Below the pieces are notes generated by a model. That model saw only the letters and a list, made by a program, of their open reading frames with translations. It was not told the origin of the DNA and made no database searches. Positions 63,673 through 64,000 of a stretch of DNA of 64,000 nt are shown piece after piece. The DNA is from Gemmatimonadaceae bacterium. GTDB lineage: Bacteria; Gemmatimonadota; Gemmatimonadetes; Gemmatimonadales; Gemmatimonadaceae. The stretch's first letter is position 1; each line of letters begins with the position of its first letter. Both the position numbers and the translations under genes were made by a program. The stretch spans positions 1,581,192 to 1,645,191 of the forward strand of contig JAHBVT010000001.1 in NCBI GenBank assembly GCA_019637355.1. Reading direction: 5' to 3'.

Positions 63673-64000
63673 CAGGGCATCGGATGGCGATGGGCCGCGG
63701 CGTAGCGCCCCGTGACGAAATGCTCGAGCTGGCGCTCGATATCGGTGAGCAACGCGCTGGCGCCGAAACGGAACAGGTCCGGCTCCAGCCAACGGTTGCC
63801 AAGTTCTTCCTTCATCAGCATCAGGTACTCGAGCGACTGCTTGGCCGTGCGGATGCCGCCGGCGGGCTTGTAGCCCACCTTGAAGCCGGTAGCGCGCTCG
63901 TACTCGCGGATCTGCCGCACCATCACCAGCGAGAACGGCAGCGTGGCGTTGGTGCCTTCCTTGCCCGTGCTGGTCTTGATGAAGTCCGCGCCGGCCTGCA
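63672..64000 (-). CDS. deoC: Deoxyribose-phosphate aldolase (partial, N-terminus off window)
   Basis: The last 109 codons of DeoC, which splits deoxyribose-5-phosphate to acetaldehyde and glyceraldehyde-3-phosphate. The Schiff-base Lys motif is DFIKTSTGKEGTNATL near the window edge, and the second active-site Lys is in VGYKPAGGIRTAKQSLEYL. The C-terminal tail ends RRHPMP-like. The gene precedes the ALDH16 gene with a one-base overlap, so the aldehyde product could be oxidised by its neighbour, which is inference. Confidence 0.92.
   Translation of the reverse strand, partial: QAGADFIKTSTGKEGTNATLPFSLVMVRQIREYERATGFKVGYKPAGGIRTAKQSLEYLMLMKEELGNRWLEPDLFRFGASALLTDIERQLEHFVTGRYAAAHRHPMP

Overview
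The window is a gene-dense, high-GC chromosomal segment of a free-living Gram-negative-type bacterium. It carries TonB-dependent receptors, outer-membrane beta-barrel candidates, lipoproteins with lipobox cysteines, and a B12 importer. The mix of a SusC-like receptor, an hpf-hprK-PTS cluster, a tandem-domain ALDH16-type dehydrogenase, frequent GTG starts and very high GC fits Gemmatimonadota best. That placement is inference from gene content, not a database match. I see no phage, insertion sequence, CRISPR array or rRNA. Almost every gene from about 10 kb to 54 kb is on the minus strand.

Layout. 1-8.5 kb: a DUF58/MoxR pair, an rRNA pseudouridine synthase with scpB-scpA, divergent rpsT with a clear promoter, leader hairpin and terminator, a coiled-coil zinc-ribbon protein, and a pyrR-pyrB-pyrC operon. 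8.6-12.8 kb: two exported proteins, two tRNA-Ser genes and a SusC-like receptor. 12.9-21.8 kb: clpB-tadA, recO, and a B12 uptake operon (btuF-btuC-btuD, then btuB) behind a cobalamin riboswitch. 21.8-30.4 kb: a membrane-anchored protein, a DUF151 nuclease, metK, and a mannose-family PTS (hpf, hprK, EIIA, EIIB, EIIC, EIID, HPr, EI). 30.4-38.3 kb: a glycosyltransferase, nusB, the riboflavin genes ribD-ribE-ribBA-ribH, an outer-membrane protein, purM and a PfkB kinase. 38.5-54.2 kb: argS, an FmdB-type protein, a zinc-ribbon membrane protein, a methylmalonyl-CoA mutase large subunit, fbp, comEC, miaB, a receiver-histidine kinase, two envelope proteins, cdd, deoB and alr. 54.2-60.6 kb, plus strand: mazG-tgt, DUF4256, a lipoprotein, DUF305 and an LVIVD-type protein. 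The end holds a DUF922-like lipoprotein, ALDH16 and the C-terminal part of deoC.

The genes are tightly coupled, with about a dozen GTGA start-stop overlaps. Functional links include B12 import with a B12-dependent mutase, HPr/HPr kinase with a full PTS, and nucleoside salvage (cdd, deoB, deoC).

The most unusual signal is a dispersed family of short heptanucleotide arrays (consensus near GACGGRA on the plus strand). Four of six sit 0-4 bases upstream of the start codons of clpB, btuB, a pfkB-type kinase and fbp, where a Shine-Dalgarno sequence would be expected. A fifth forms a perfect hairpin next to rpsT. A sixth is an inverted pair inside the coding sequence of the dehydrogenase. An 18-bp tandem repeat also lies between argS and pfkB.
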